Origin: Bacillota bacterium
Lineage (GTDB): Bacteria > Bacillota > Clostridia > Lachnospirales > Bianqueaceae
Assembly: GCA_017441925.1 (NCBI GenBank)
Contig: JAFRUE010000007.1
Coordinates: forward strand, 620,001 to 684,000
Reading direction: 5' to 3'
Length of the DNA stretch: 64,000 nucleotides
The translations under genes were made by a program, and so were the position numbers. The notes beneath the pieces are model-generated. The model ran no database searches and was not told where the DNA came from. It was given only the letters and a program-made list of their open reading frames with translations. Below are positions 1-7,601 of this stretch, piece after piece; positions within the stretch are counted from its first letter, which is position 1; every line of letters begins with the position of its first letter.

Positions 1-263
1 AGCCAGATGCGGGCCTTCAGATAATCCAGCCCGCCCCAGCTGAGCATTACTTTTCCGACGGTATTGACCTCCTGAGACGGATCCGCTCCCAGCACGTTGT
101 CGACCATGAAACGGACGACCTGCGGCATGAACATCTCAGAAAGCGTTACGATAAACGAACTCAGAATACTGAGTACGAAAAAATGCACACTTCCATGCAG
201 AAAGTACGAAACCATGGACAGGCGCTTATACTGCACTGCCTGGTTCTTCTGCTTATTACTCAT
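1..263 (-). CDS. ABC transporter, N-terminal membrane domain (partial, 3' end cut)
   Basis: Only the first 87 or so residues are inside the window; the gene runs off the left edge. The ATG at 263 follows GGAGG with a 6-base gap. The translation begins MSNKQKNQAVQYKRLSMV, then a long hydrophobic helix (about residues 20-45) and the segment FMPQVVRFMVDNVLG. This is typical of the first transmembrane helix and first extracellular loop of a type-I ABC exporter half-transporter (membrane domain followed by a C-terminal ATPase domain, which is not visible here). It starts 41 bases after rhaA stops, on the same strand, so it may be co-transcribed with it. The substrate cannot be told. A sugar importer subunit is less likely, because such permeases have a different N-terminal pattern. 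Confidence 0.8.
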   Translation of the reverse strand, partial: MSNKQKNQAVQYKRLSMVSYFLHGSVHFFVLSILSSFIVTLSEMFMPQVVRFMVDNVLGADPSQEVNTVGKVMLSWGGLDYLKARIW

Positions 264-304
264 ATAAACCTCCGTGGCTGTAGCAGCACGCGGCAGATCC
301 TAAA

Positions 305-1570
305 TCAGCTGCGCGCAGACAGCACCTTCTTCTCGTAGTCTTTAATGGCGTCGAGCCATACGAGGCCCTCGCCCTTATTCTGCGATGCGCAGTAGTAATT
401 CCATACCAGGGTCAGCATTCCGCCTGCCTTGTATTCCTGCACCATCGCAAGTCTTGCGCTGACATCCCCCTCCTGCTCCACTTTGCGGAGAGCATCGATG
501 GGCTGCAGCATTGCGGCCATCATGGCCTTGCGGACGTTGCGCAGTCCGGTCGCCCACGCCACCAGGCGGTTGACCGAAGCGTCGAAGAAGTCCGTCGCTA
601 CATATGTGGCATCCAGACGGTTCATGCGGACAAGCTCCTCCATGATCGTCTTGGTTTCATCGTCATAAGCTACAACGTGATCGGAATCCCAGCGTACCGG
701 ACGGGATACGTGCAGCAGCACATTGTCCGAGAACGCGAAGATCGCGCCGAGCTTGTTGGAAACGACCTCTGTCGGATGATAATGTCCGGCATCCAGCGTC
801 ATAATGATATGCGGGCAATGCTTGGACATAACATAACTCGTGCAGAACTCGTGGGAACCGACAGTATAGCTCTCCATACCGATACCGAAGAGCTTGGACT
901 CGATGCCGTCCACGACTCCCTTAACATCCTTGGTCGCCTCAAAGATCTGATCCAGACTGTCCTTCATCCGCAGTCTCGGAGAAAGCGTATCGATCGGGAA
1001 TTCCTTGTCGCCGTCCGGTGTCCAGTGGTTGATCACGCAGGGGCCGCCAGTCTTCTCTGCGAAGACTCCGCCGATGCGGCGGCAGGCGATACCGTGCTCG
1101 ATCCAGAACTTACGGATGCTTTCATCTGCCGCGGAAAGTGTTCCGTGCTCGGAAAGCGGATGTGAGAAATACGTATCGTTGAAGTCAAGGCCGATTCCTT
1201 TCTCCACCGCCCAGTCGATCCAGTTCGCAAAATGCTCGGGAAGGATCTCGTTGCGCGGGACCGCATGGTCTGCTTCCAGATAGTTGGCGTGCAGGTTCAG
1301 ACGGGTCTTGCCCGGGATATACTTCAGGACTTCTTCGATGTCCGCACGGAGCTCTTCTGCATTCCTTGCGCGTCCCGGATAGTTGCCGGTCGTCTGGATG
1401 CCGCCGGAGAGGCTCCCCGCGTTCTTCTCAAAACCAATGACGTCGTCTCCCTGCCAGCAGTGCATGGAGATCGCTTTATCATTCACCTTGCGGATGACTT
1501 CATCCGTATCGATGCCAAGTTCTTTGTAGTATGCTTTCGCAAGTTCATAGCCTTTCTGAATATCGTACAT
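305..1570 (-). CDS. rhaA: L-rhamnose isomerase
   Basis: Converts L-rhamnose to L-rhamnulose, the first cytoplasmic step of rhamnose use, with a divalent metal. The protein is 421 residues, close to the family's usual 419 or so. It carries the family-defining SMHCWQGDDV near residue 36 and the metal-site stretches LNLHANYLEADH and TLDAGHYHPTEVV. In-frame start codons also occur at 1582 (GTG) and 1576 (ATG). The ATG at 1570 was chosen because it lies 8 bases after AAAGGTGG, while the other two overlap or abut that ribosome site. A near-consensus sigma-A promoter sits directly upstream at 1618-1646. No rhaB or rhaD is in the window, so the rest of the pathway lies elsewhere or beyond the left edge. 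Confidence 0.95.
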   Translation of the reverse strand: MYDIQKGYELAKAYYKELGIDTDEVIRKVNDKAISMHCWQGDDVIGFEKNAGSLSGGIQTTGNYPGRARNAEELRADIEEVLKYIPGKTRLNLHANYLEADHAVPRNEILPEHFANWIDWAVEKGIGLDFNDTYFSHPLSEHGTLSAADESIRKFWIEHGIACRRIGGVFAEKTGGPCVINHWTPDGDKEFPIDTLSPRLRMKDSLDQIFEATKDVKGVVDGIESKLFGIGMESYTVGSHEFCTSYVMSKHCPHIIMTLDAGHYHPTEVVSNKLGAIFAFSDNVLLHVSRPVRWDSDHVVAYDDETKTIMEELVRMNRLDATYVATDFFDASVNRLVAWATGLRNVRKAMMAAMLQPIDALRKVEQEGDVSARLAMVQEYKAGGMLTLVWNYYCASQNKGEGLVWLDAIKDYEKKVLSARS

Positions 1571-1617
1571 GTTCATATCCACCTTTCTTTATTATTATCA
1601 ACAAAGCCTCATTACTG

Positions 1618-1646
1618 ATTATATCCGTTTCAGGCTGTAAAGTCAA
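1618..1646 (-). promoter_or_regulatory. sigma-A promoter of rhaA
   Basis: On the minus strand TTGACT (1646-1641), a 17-base spacer and TATAAT (1623-1618). It lies between the stop codon of the radical SAM gene and the start of rhaA, so rhaA can be transcribed independently of its upstream neighbours. Confidence 0.8.
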
Positions 1647-2552
1647 TCATTTGCCGTCAAAAGGCGGGATAAAGCTTTCTTTTGCCGTTCCGCCCGCCTG
1701 TATGTATGCATTTTCGACGCCGAGATGCATCGCTTCGTCCAGGATCCGCTCATATTCGCGTCGGTGAAGCTTACGCGCCAGCTCCGGATAAGCCGGATCC
1801 TGCAGCACGGGAGTATACTGGTTCATCAGGCTCATATAGATCCTGTCCCCGTATGTTTCATGCAGATAGTGAACGACCGCAAGTGAATCCTCCCGTCCGC
1901 CGGGCAGCACGAGATGCCGCACGATCACACCTTGCCGCATCATGCCGTTCTCATCGAATATCGGTTCCGACTGCTGCCGGATCATCTCCGCGATGGCAGC
2001 TTTTGCCGCGTCCGGATAGTCTGCCGCATGAGAGTATTTCTGCGCGCGCTGCGGACTGAGATATTTCAGATCCGGCAGATAGACGTCCACAAGTCCCTCC
2101 AGCATCCGAAGCGACTCTACGCTCTCATATCCGCCTGAATTATAGACGACAGGGATCGTCAGCTTCTGTCCCCGGACCAGCCGGAGCGCCTCGATCACAT
2201 GCGGCAGGAAATGACAGGCCGTGACCAGATTGATATTATTGGCACCTTCCTCCTGCAGCCGTAGGAACGTCTCCGCCAGATCTTCCGGCGTATAGATCCG
2301 TCCCCGCATTTCAGAACGGATCTGCGCGTTCTGACAATAAATACAGCCAAGCCCGCATCCACTGAAAAAGACGGTTCCCGAGCCTTCCGTCCCGGACAGG
2401 CACGGTTCTTCCCAGTAATGCAGTGCCGCGCGCGCGATATAACAGTCAGCGGCGGCGTGACAGGCGCCGGTCTGTCCTGCAAGGCGGTTCACACCGCATC
2501 TGCGGGGACACAGACGGCAGGAAAAATACAGTTCTTTCAGTTTCTCATCCAC
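1647..2552 (-). CDS. Radical SAM protein, pyruvate formate-lyase-activating-enzyme-like (COG1313 type)
   Basis: About 301 residues. It has an N-terminal Cys-rich segment (CRLCPRRCGVNR) and the radical SAM cluster motif CGLGCIYC (C-x3-C-x2-C), which binds the [4Fe-4S] cluster used to cleave S-adenosylmethionine. The family is annotated as PflA-related but its targets are largely unknown, so the substrate is not assigned. A longer frame opens at 2624. I prefer the GTG at 2552 because it follows AGGAAGG by 12 bases and gives a usual family length; the longer version would run 88 bases into the upstream GH127 gene. Even so it overlaps the GH127 stop by 16 bases, which suggests translational coupling. 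The sugar-gene context may be incidental. Confidence 0.8.
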   Translation of the reverse strand: MDEKLKELYFSCRLCPRRCGVNRLAGQTGACHAAADCYIARAALHYWEEPCLSGTEGSGTVFFSGCGLGCIYCQNAQIRSEMRGRIYTPEDLAETFLRLQEEGANNINLVTACHFLPHVIEALRLVRGQKLTIPVVYNSGGYESVESLRMLEGLVDVYLPDLKYLSPQRAQKYSHAADYPDAAKAAIAEMIRQQSEPIFDENGMMRQGVIVRHLVLPGGREDSLAVVHYLHETYGDRIYMSLMNQYTPVLQDPAYPELARKLHRREYERILDEAMHLGVENAYIQAGGTAKESFIPPFDGK

Positions 2553-4468
2553 ACGCGCATCTCGCCTTCCTGCCGGTTCGCCCAGGCATAATACGGTATC
2601 AGTGTCAGTTCTTTGGAGATCCATTTTCCGGCCTCAGCCTTACGGTAGAGATCCTCTCCCCAATCGCCTTCGAGATATTCTCCCTGCGTCCGTATCACCG
2701 CGATACCGGATAAGAGATCCGGCTCATAATCGACCGTAAAAGGCGCGTCAGTCAGACGGATCCTTGCAAGCTGGCCTCCGTTGTCCGCTTCTTCAACGCA
2801 GTAGACGACCGGACCGCGCATTACGGCGACCCGTCCGATGTCTTCACGGACTCTCGGGTTGGCCTGCATTTTCTCGACCGGCATGTCAAGCTCCAGCTCA
2901 ATGATGTCGCCGTCGCGGAACTCTCTGCTGATAAACGCGTATCCGTCCGTGAGCTCTGCCGCAGCAGTCTCTCCGTTTACGCTCAGCGCATATTTACCGC
3001 ACCATCCCGGGATCCGCAGGGCAAGCTGCCAATCGGCCGCTTCGTCGGTATGCACTGTCATCCGCACATTGCCGTTCCACGGATATCCTGTCTCGACCTC
3101 GAGACAGGCAGGGATCCCCTCTCCGCGCAGGTCAACCGTGCCGCCAAGATACAGATGTGCAAAGACCGTCTTATCCCGTACACCGTAAGCGTATTCCGGA
3201 AGAGATGTGATCAGCCGGGCCAGATTCGGCGGGCAGCACGCGCATCCGAACCATTTCTGCCGCTGCGGTTTCACATGGCTGTAAACATAGGCTTTCTTAC
3301 TGGCCTCCGGGATCACTTCCAGCGGATTAACGTAGAAGAAACGGGTGCCGTCAAGCTGCATGCCGCTGATTGAGCCGTTGTACAGGACCTTTTCCAGGAC
3401 ATCGGCGTACTCTCCGCGCGGCTCGATCTCAAGCATCCTGTGCGCCCAGAACGCGAGACCGATCGCGGCGCAGGTCTCTCCGTAGACCGTATCGTTCGGC
3501 AGATCATAATCATAGGAGAAGGACTCACCGTAATCGGAGGCACCGACGGATCCGGTGATATACATCTGCCGCCCGGTCGTGTTCTTCCAGAGCGTGCAGA
3601 GCGTCTGATACAGGCCGTCATCCGCTGTCTCTTTCGCCACATCGGCAGCTCCGGAATACAGATACATCGCACGGACCGCATGCCCCTCCGCCGCGATCTG
3701 CTCACGCAGCGGCTTACCTGCCTGATAATACTGGAATTTGAAATAGCTGTTCGCCCAGTAGAAATTGCGTCCTTTATTCTCTTCTTCAAAGTAATTGGGA
3801 CTCTGTCCCCGTTCATCGATAAAATACTTAGCGAGCCGCAGGTGCTTCGGATCTTTCGTGATCCGGTAAAGCTTCATCAGGGCAAGCTCGATCTCCTCAT
3901 GTCCCGGATAACCGTGCTTCTTGTTCTCCTCCGGTCCGAAAGTACTGTCGATCAGGTCAACGAAGCGCAGCATGATGTCGAGCAGGCTTCTTTTGCCTGT
4001 CGCGCGGTAGAAAGCGATCGCGGCTTCCAGCATATGGCCGCAGCAGTACAGCTCGTGGTTGTTCAGCAGATTCGTAAAACGCTGATCCAGCCCTCTAATG
4101 ATATAATATGTATCCAGATATCCGTCCGGCTGCTGCGCTTTGCCGATCAGCTCGATCACATCGTCCAGATCCTTTTCAAGAGCGGGATCCGGATGATGGA
4201 TCAGCGAATAGGACGCTGCTTCGATCCATTTGGCGAGATCACTGTCCTGGAAAACATAGCCTCCGTGCTCGCCCTTCTCAAGTCCGGCAGCGACACGGAA
4301 ATTATGGATACAGTAGCTCGGCGCGGCGCCTTCCACCTTATCGTTCAGCGCTTTCCACTGATAAGGGATCATAGACGTCCGTACGACCTCCATATAACGG
4401 CTCCAAAAACTGTCCCGGACCCGGATTTTCTCCATCGGAACCGCTTTTGTGAAATTCTTTGTATTCAT
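2537..4468 (-). CDS. Glycoside hydrolase family 127 (DUF1680), beta-L-arabinofuranosidase-like
   Basis: 643 residues, the usual length for GH127. Characterised members release L-arabinofuranose from plant glycans using a zinc-bound cysteine nucleophile and a glutamate. The sequence shows the cysteine cluster FGCACCPPNLARL and the glutamate segment TVYGETCAAIGLAFW, matching the Cys-Cys zinc site and acid/base Glu of the family. There is no signal peptide, so it should act in the cytoplasm on imported oligosaccharides. ATG at 4468 follows GGAGG. It is the first gene of a minus-strand unit with the radical SAM gene, read from a promoter that nearly touches the aroD promoter. Exact substrate (arabinofuranose in beta linkage or a related sugar) is inferred from the family. 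Confidence 0.88.
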   Translation of the reverse strand: MNTKNFTKAVPMEKIRVRDSFWSRYMEVVRTSMIPYQWKALNDKVEGAAPSYCIHNFRVAAGLEKGEHGGYVFQDSDLAKWIEAASYSLIHHPDPALEKDLDDVIELIGKAQQPDGYLDTYYIIRGLDQRFTNLLNNHELYCCGHMLEAAIAFYRATGKRSLLDIMLRFVDLIDSTFGPEENKKHGYPGHEEIELALMKLYRITKDPKHLRLAKYFIDERGQSPNYFEEENKGRNFYWANSYFKFQYYQAGKPLREQIAAEGHAVRAMYLYSGAADVAKETADDGLYQTLCTLWKNTTGRQMYITGSVGASDYGESFSYDYDLPNDTVYGETCAAIGLAFWAHRMLEIEPRGEYADVLEKVLYNGSISGMQLDGTRFFYVNPLEVIPEASKKAYVYSHVKPQRQKWFGCACCPPNLARLITSLPEYAYGVRDKTVFAHLYLGGTVDLRGEGIPACLEVETGYPWNGNVRMTVHTDEAADWQLALRIPGWCGKYALSVNGETAAAELTDGYAFISREFRDGDIIELELDMPVEKMQANPRVREDIGRVAVMRGPVVYCVEEADNGGQLARIRLTDAPFTVDYEPDLLSGIAVIRTQGEYLEGDWGEDLYRKAEAGKWISKELTLIPYYAWANRQEGEMRVWMRN

Positions 4469-4494
4469 GGTGTAACCTCCGGTGCTTTTTTTGT

Positions 4495-4523
4495 ATGATA
4501 TTCCATTCCGTCGGAAAAGTCAA
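4495..4523 (-). promoter_or_regulatory. sigma-A promoter of the GH127 gene
   Basis: Minus strand TTGACT (4523-4518), 17-base spacer, TATCAT (4500-4495). Its -35 box is separated by a single base from the -35 box of the divergent aroD promoter, so both cannot easily be occupied by RNA polymerase at the same time. Confidence 0.7.
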
Positions 4524-4524
4524 C

Positions 4525-4553
4525 TTGACATCGGCAATTCCGCTGTTTATAAT
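4525..4553 (+). promoter_or_regulatory. consensus sigma-A promoter of aroD
   Basis: TTGACA (4525-4530), exactly 17 bases, TATAAT (4548-4553): a perfect consensus pair, about 50 bases upstream of the aroD ATG, which suggests strong constitutive expression of aroD and the PurF-like gene. Confidence 0.85.
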
Positions 4554-4604
4554 AAACTGTATTTCTTTTATTATTCAGTTTCTGCCGGAAAGGAGGGCTC
4601 CGAG

Positions 4605-5375
4605 ATGCAGGAAGTCAATGTCCGCAATCTCACGATCGGCCGCGGCAGACCCGCTGTCTGCATTCCTCTGACACCCTCTTGTAAAGAGGAGCTTGCGGTG
4701 CAGCTTGCCTGTGCGGTCCAGTCTCCCGCAGATATGTGGGAATGGCGTATGGATTATCTGCCTTCTTCTGCCCCTTTTGACAGAATCTGCGCAAAGATCC
4801 GCGAAGCCGCCGGGGACAGGCCGCTGCTGGCGACGTTCCGGACCCGCACAGAAGGCGGGATGCGTGTTTTCTCCGCCGAGGAATATCTGCGCACATATGA
4901 TGCCGCTATCCGGTCCGGAGCCGATCTTGCCGACGTGGAATGGTCCCTCGGTCCGGAGATCCTGCATGCCGTCAAGGAGACCGTATCCTCGCGTCATGTT
5001 CCGGTCGTGGTATCCCGGCATTATTTTGACCACACGCCGTCCGTGCAGGAAATGCTTGATGTCCTGCAGGGGATGGACGATACGGACGGAGATATCAGCA
5101 AACTCGCTGTAATGCCGCAGACTGCACAGGACGTCCTGGATCTGATGGAAGCTTCAGCCCGGTTCGGCGCGTCCGGACCGCGCAAGCCCTATATCACGCT
5201 TTCCATGGGCAGTCTTGGCAGAGTTACCCGGCTCGCCTGCGATATAACAGGCAGCTCGATCACTTTCGCGGCGGCTTATGCCGCTTCCGCACCCGGGCAG
5301 ATGTCCGCGGAGAGTGTATCCGCGTTCCTTTCTTCCGGGGCCGTACAGACAGAGAGAAAACAAAACAGGAGGTAA
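4605..5375 (+). CDS. aroD: Type I 3-dehydroquinate dehydratase
   Basis: Dehydrates 3-dehydroquinate to 3-dehydroshikimate through a Schiff base, the third step of the shikimate pathway. 256 residues, normal for type I. Schiff-base lysine K166 in DISKLAVMP, catalytic His139 in VVSRHYFDHTP (most relatives read HDF where this has HYF), Arg in GRVTRLACD and Glu46 in WEWRMDYL are all present. The frame stays open upstream, but ATG 4605 follows AGGAGG by 8 bases. The last codons (AGG AGG TAA) serve as the ribosome site of the next gene, which begins 3 bases after the stop, so the two are tightly coupled. No other shikimate genes are in the window. Confidence 0.93.
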   Translation: MQEVNVRNLTIGRGRPAVCIPLTPSCKEELAVQLACAVQSPADMWEWRMDYLPSSAPFDRICAKIREAAGDRPLLATFRTRTEGGMRVFSAEEYLRTYDAAIRSGADLADVEWSLGPEILHAVKETVSSRHVPVVVSRHYFDHTPSVQEMLDVLQGMDDTDGDISKLAVMPQTAQDVLDLMEASARFGASGPRKPYITLSMGSLGRVTRLACDITGSSITFAAAYAASAPGQMSAESVSAFLSSGAVQTERKQNRR

Positions 5376-5378
5376 TCA

Positions 5379-6794
5379 ATGGGTGGTTTTTTTGGAGTAG
5401 CCAGCAAAGAACACTGTATTGAAGATCTTTTCTTCGGTACGGACTATCATTCTCATCTTGGGACCCGCCGTGCGGGAATGTGCGTATATTCCCGCGAAGA
5501 CGGATTCGTCCGCGCGATCCACAATATCGAGAACTCTCCGTTCCGCACCAAATTCGACCGGGATATCGATGAAATGAACGGCAACATGGGCATCGGTTCG
5601 ATTTCCGATTTTGAACCGCAGCCGCTGGTCGTCCGTTCACATCACGATACCTATTCCATCGTTACAGTCGGACGGATCGACAATACGGAAGAGCTCGTCG
5701 CAGATATCTACCGTTCCGGACACATGCACTTTCTCGAAATGATCCAGGGCGAGATCAACGCGACGGAGCTTGTCGCCGCCCTGATCAATCAGTGCGATAA
5801 TCTGATCGAAGGAATCCGTTACGCCCAGGAAAAGATCAAAGGATCGATGTCGATCCTGCTCCTGACCTCCCGCGGGATCTATGCAGCCCGCGACAAGGTC
5901 GGCCGCACACCGATGGTCATCGGCAAGAAAGACGGCGCGTACTGCGTTACCTTTGAGAGTTTCGCATATCTGAATCTCGGATATGAGTTCTGCAAGGAAA
6001 TGGGCCCCGGCGAGATCGATATCATCACACCTGAAGGTTGCCAGGTGCTTGCCGCTCCCGGTACGAAAATGCGGCTCTGCGCTTTCCTGTGGGTCTATTA
6101 TGGCTACCCCACTTCCACCTATCAGGGGCTGAATGTTGAAGAAGCCCGTCACCGCAGCGGTATTGCTCTGGCGAAACGCGACAGGATCCGCGGTGTTCTC
6201 GGTCATCCCGACGTAGTCGCCGGTGTACCGGATTCCGGCACAGCGCACGCGATCGGATATGCCAACGAGTCCGGCATACCTTTCTCCAGGCCGTTCATCA
6301 AATATACTCCGACCTGGCCGCGTTCCTTTATGCCGCCGAGTCAGCGCGTACGCGATTTCATCGCCAGGATGAAGCTCATCCCGATCCGGGAGCTCATCGA
6401 GGGCAAGAGCATCCTGCTGATCGACGATTCCATCGTCCGCGGTACACAGCTTAAGGACACGACCGGCTATCTGTTCCAGAGCGGAGCGCGGGAAGTCCAT
6501 GTACGTCCGGCATGCCCGCCGATCCTTTTCAGCTGCAAGTATCTTAACTTCTCGAGATCCATGTCCGACATGGACCTCTTCACCAGACGTGTCATCGTAA
6601 AACTGGCCGGTCCCGAAGCCGATCCGCATGCCTATCTTGATCCGGACAAGCAGGCCTATCAGGATATGGTCGACATGATCCGCCGGACGAATGGCTTCAC
6701 TTCTCTGTCCTATCAGCGGCTTGACGATATGCTGGATGCTTTCGGCATTGACCGCGAGCTTCTCTGCACTTACTGCTGGGACGGCAGGGAATGA
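5379..6794 (+). CDS. PurF paralogue with degenerate glutaminase domain (amidophosphoribosyltransferase-like)
   Basis: 471 residues, aligning end to end with PurF: an Ntn-type glutaminase domain (about 1-230) then a type I phosphoribosyltransferase domain with the PRPP loop LLIDDSIVRGTQLK. It begins MGGFFGVASK where PurF has CGIFGVYS, so the nucleophile Cys is Gly. The start is fixed, since an in-frame TAA lies one codon upstream. The TRYG, HNGN and SDTE glutamine-site motifs of the canonical copy in this window (57882-59291) are replaced by NMGIG, VGRID and NATE. The four cysteines that appear equivalent to the Fe-S ligands of Bacillus-type PurF seem kept (RLCAFLW, LFSCKYL, CTYC near the C-terminus). 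It should not use glutamine; ammonia-dependent transfer or a regulatory role is possible. Coupled to aroD. Confidence 0.85.
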   Translation: MGGFFGVASKEHCIEDLFFGTDYHSHLGTRRAGMCVYSREDGFVRAIHNIENSPFRTKFDRDIDEMNGNMGIGSISDFEPQPLVVRSHHDTYSIVTVGRIDNTEELVADIYRSGHMHFLEMIQGEINATELVAALINQCDNLIEGIRYAQEKIKGSMSILLLTSRGIYAARDKVGRTPMVIGKKDGAYCVTFESFAYLNLGYEFCKEMGPGEIDIITPEGCQVLAAPGTKMRLCAFLWVYYGYPTSTYQGLNVEEARHRSGIALAKRDRIRGVLGHPDVVAGVPDSGTAHAIGYANESGIPFSRPFIKYTPTWPRSFMPPSQRVRDFIARMKLIPIRELIEGKSILLIDDSIVRGTQLKDTTGYLFQSGAREVHVRPACPPILFSCKYLNFSRSMSDMDLFTRRVIVKLAGPEADPHAYLDPDKQAYQDMVDMIRRTNGFTSLSYQRLDDMLDAFGIDRELLCTYCWDGRE

Positions 6795-6827
6795 TCCGTC
6801 TGCGGACCGGTCCGGTCCTAACGGATC
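6793..6827 (+). other. inverted repeat after the PurF-like gene
   Basis: GATCCGT at 6793-6799 pairs with ACGGATC at 6821-6827, enclosing a second small palindrome (CGGACCGGTCCG). There is no U-run directly after it, so it is not a classical terminator. It may still stall or protect the aroD transcript end. Confidence 0.3.
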
Positions 6828-6856
6828 GTCCGTCAGATAAAAAACTATATTATTCG

Positions 6857-6885
6857 TTTACAAACTCCGCGAGTTGTGGTAAAAT
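6857..6885 (+). promoter_or_regulatory. promoter of the DUF308/ATPase operon
   Basis: TTTACA (6857-6862), 17-base spacer, TAAAAT (6880-6885), about 48 bases before the ATG at 6933. Confidence 0.6.
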
Positions 6886-6932
6886 ACAGTAAAGCTATTT
6901 GAACGTTATAATAAAAAAGGAGTGTTTTTATC

Positions 6933-7601
6933 ATGGATCATCTGAATCAAATCAAGGCTTCGACAAAAATCTGTGCCGCTGCGGCCGCTGTTATCGGTCT
7001 GCTGTACATGATCGTTCCTGCCTTTACAAGGACGCTGATCGCTATTGTAGCCGCTGCCCTTCTGATCTACCTCGGTGTGATGAAGCTCATGGCATATTTT
7101 AAGGCTTCCCGCAACCCCGGTCTGCCGGAGCTGGATCTGGCGCTTGGCGGCTTCCTGATCATCGCAGGGATCATCTTTATCATCTACCGCGGAACTGTTT
7201 CCAGTATCGCGATCCTTGCCATGATCCTTGTCATGTGGCTGGTCATCTGCGAGATCGTACAGCGCACCTATGATTTGTACAGACTTCATGCTCCTCTGCA
7301 GAACGTCGGCATTCTCGGCGGAAGCGCACTGCTCGTTCTGATCTTCGCGATTCTGGTCCTCTGCAGAGTCGGCGGCAACGTCGTTCTTGGACTTGGAGTC
7401 ATCCTTGCGGCAGTCGCTGCGATCTTCTGTGAGATCTGGGTCCCGATGTCTCTTAACGCGCCTCAGGCTCCTGCAGCAGCTCCTGCACAGCCGGCCGCTC
7501 CTGCTTCTCCTTCCGCCTCTGTCGAAGAGATCCTCAATGTCGATGCTGCTCCTGCGGATGACGCGCCGGACGCGGCTGATCTCGACGATCTTCAGAAATA
7601 A
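6933..7601 (+). CDS. DUF308/HdeD-like multi-pass membrane protein
   Basis: 222 residues. About six hydrophobic helices span residues 12-175, arranged as the repeated helical pairs typical of DUF308 (HdeD-like) proteins. A low-complexity Ala/Pro linker and an acidic C-terminal tail (about 180-222) probably face the cytoplasm. HdeD of E. coli is linked to acid resistance, but Firmicute DUF308 proteins have no agreed function, so none is claimed. The ribosome site AAAAAGGAG precedes the ATG. Its TAA shares a base with the ATG of the next ATPase gene (TAATG), so the two are almost certainly translated as a unit and may act together at the membrane. Confidence 0.75.
   Translation: MDHLNQIKASTKICAAAAAVIGLLYMIVPAFTRTLIAIVAAALLIYLGVMKLMAYFKASRNPGLPELDLALGGFLIIAGIIFIIYRGTVSSIAILAMILVMWLVICEIVQRTYDLYRLHAPLQNVGILGGSALLVLIFAILVLCRVGGNVVLGLGVILAAVAAIFCEIWVPMSLNAPQAPAAAPAQPAAPASPSASVEEILNVDAAPADDAPDAADLDDLQK

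Noticed and set aside
2553..2624. Longer radical SAM protein starting inside the GH127 gene
   Set aside because: No ribosome site, 88-base overlap and non-conserved residues; the GTG at 2552 fits better.
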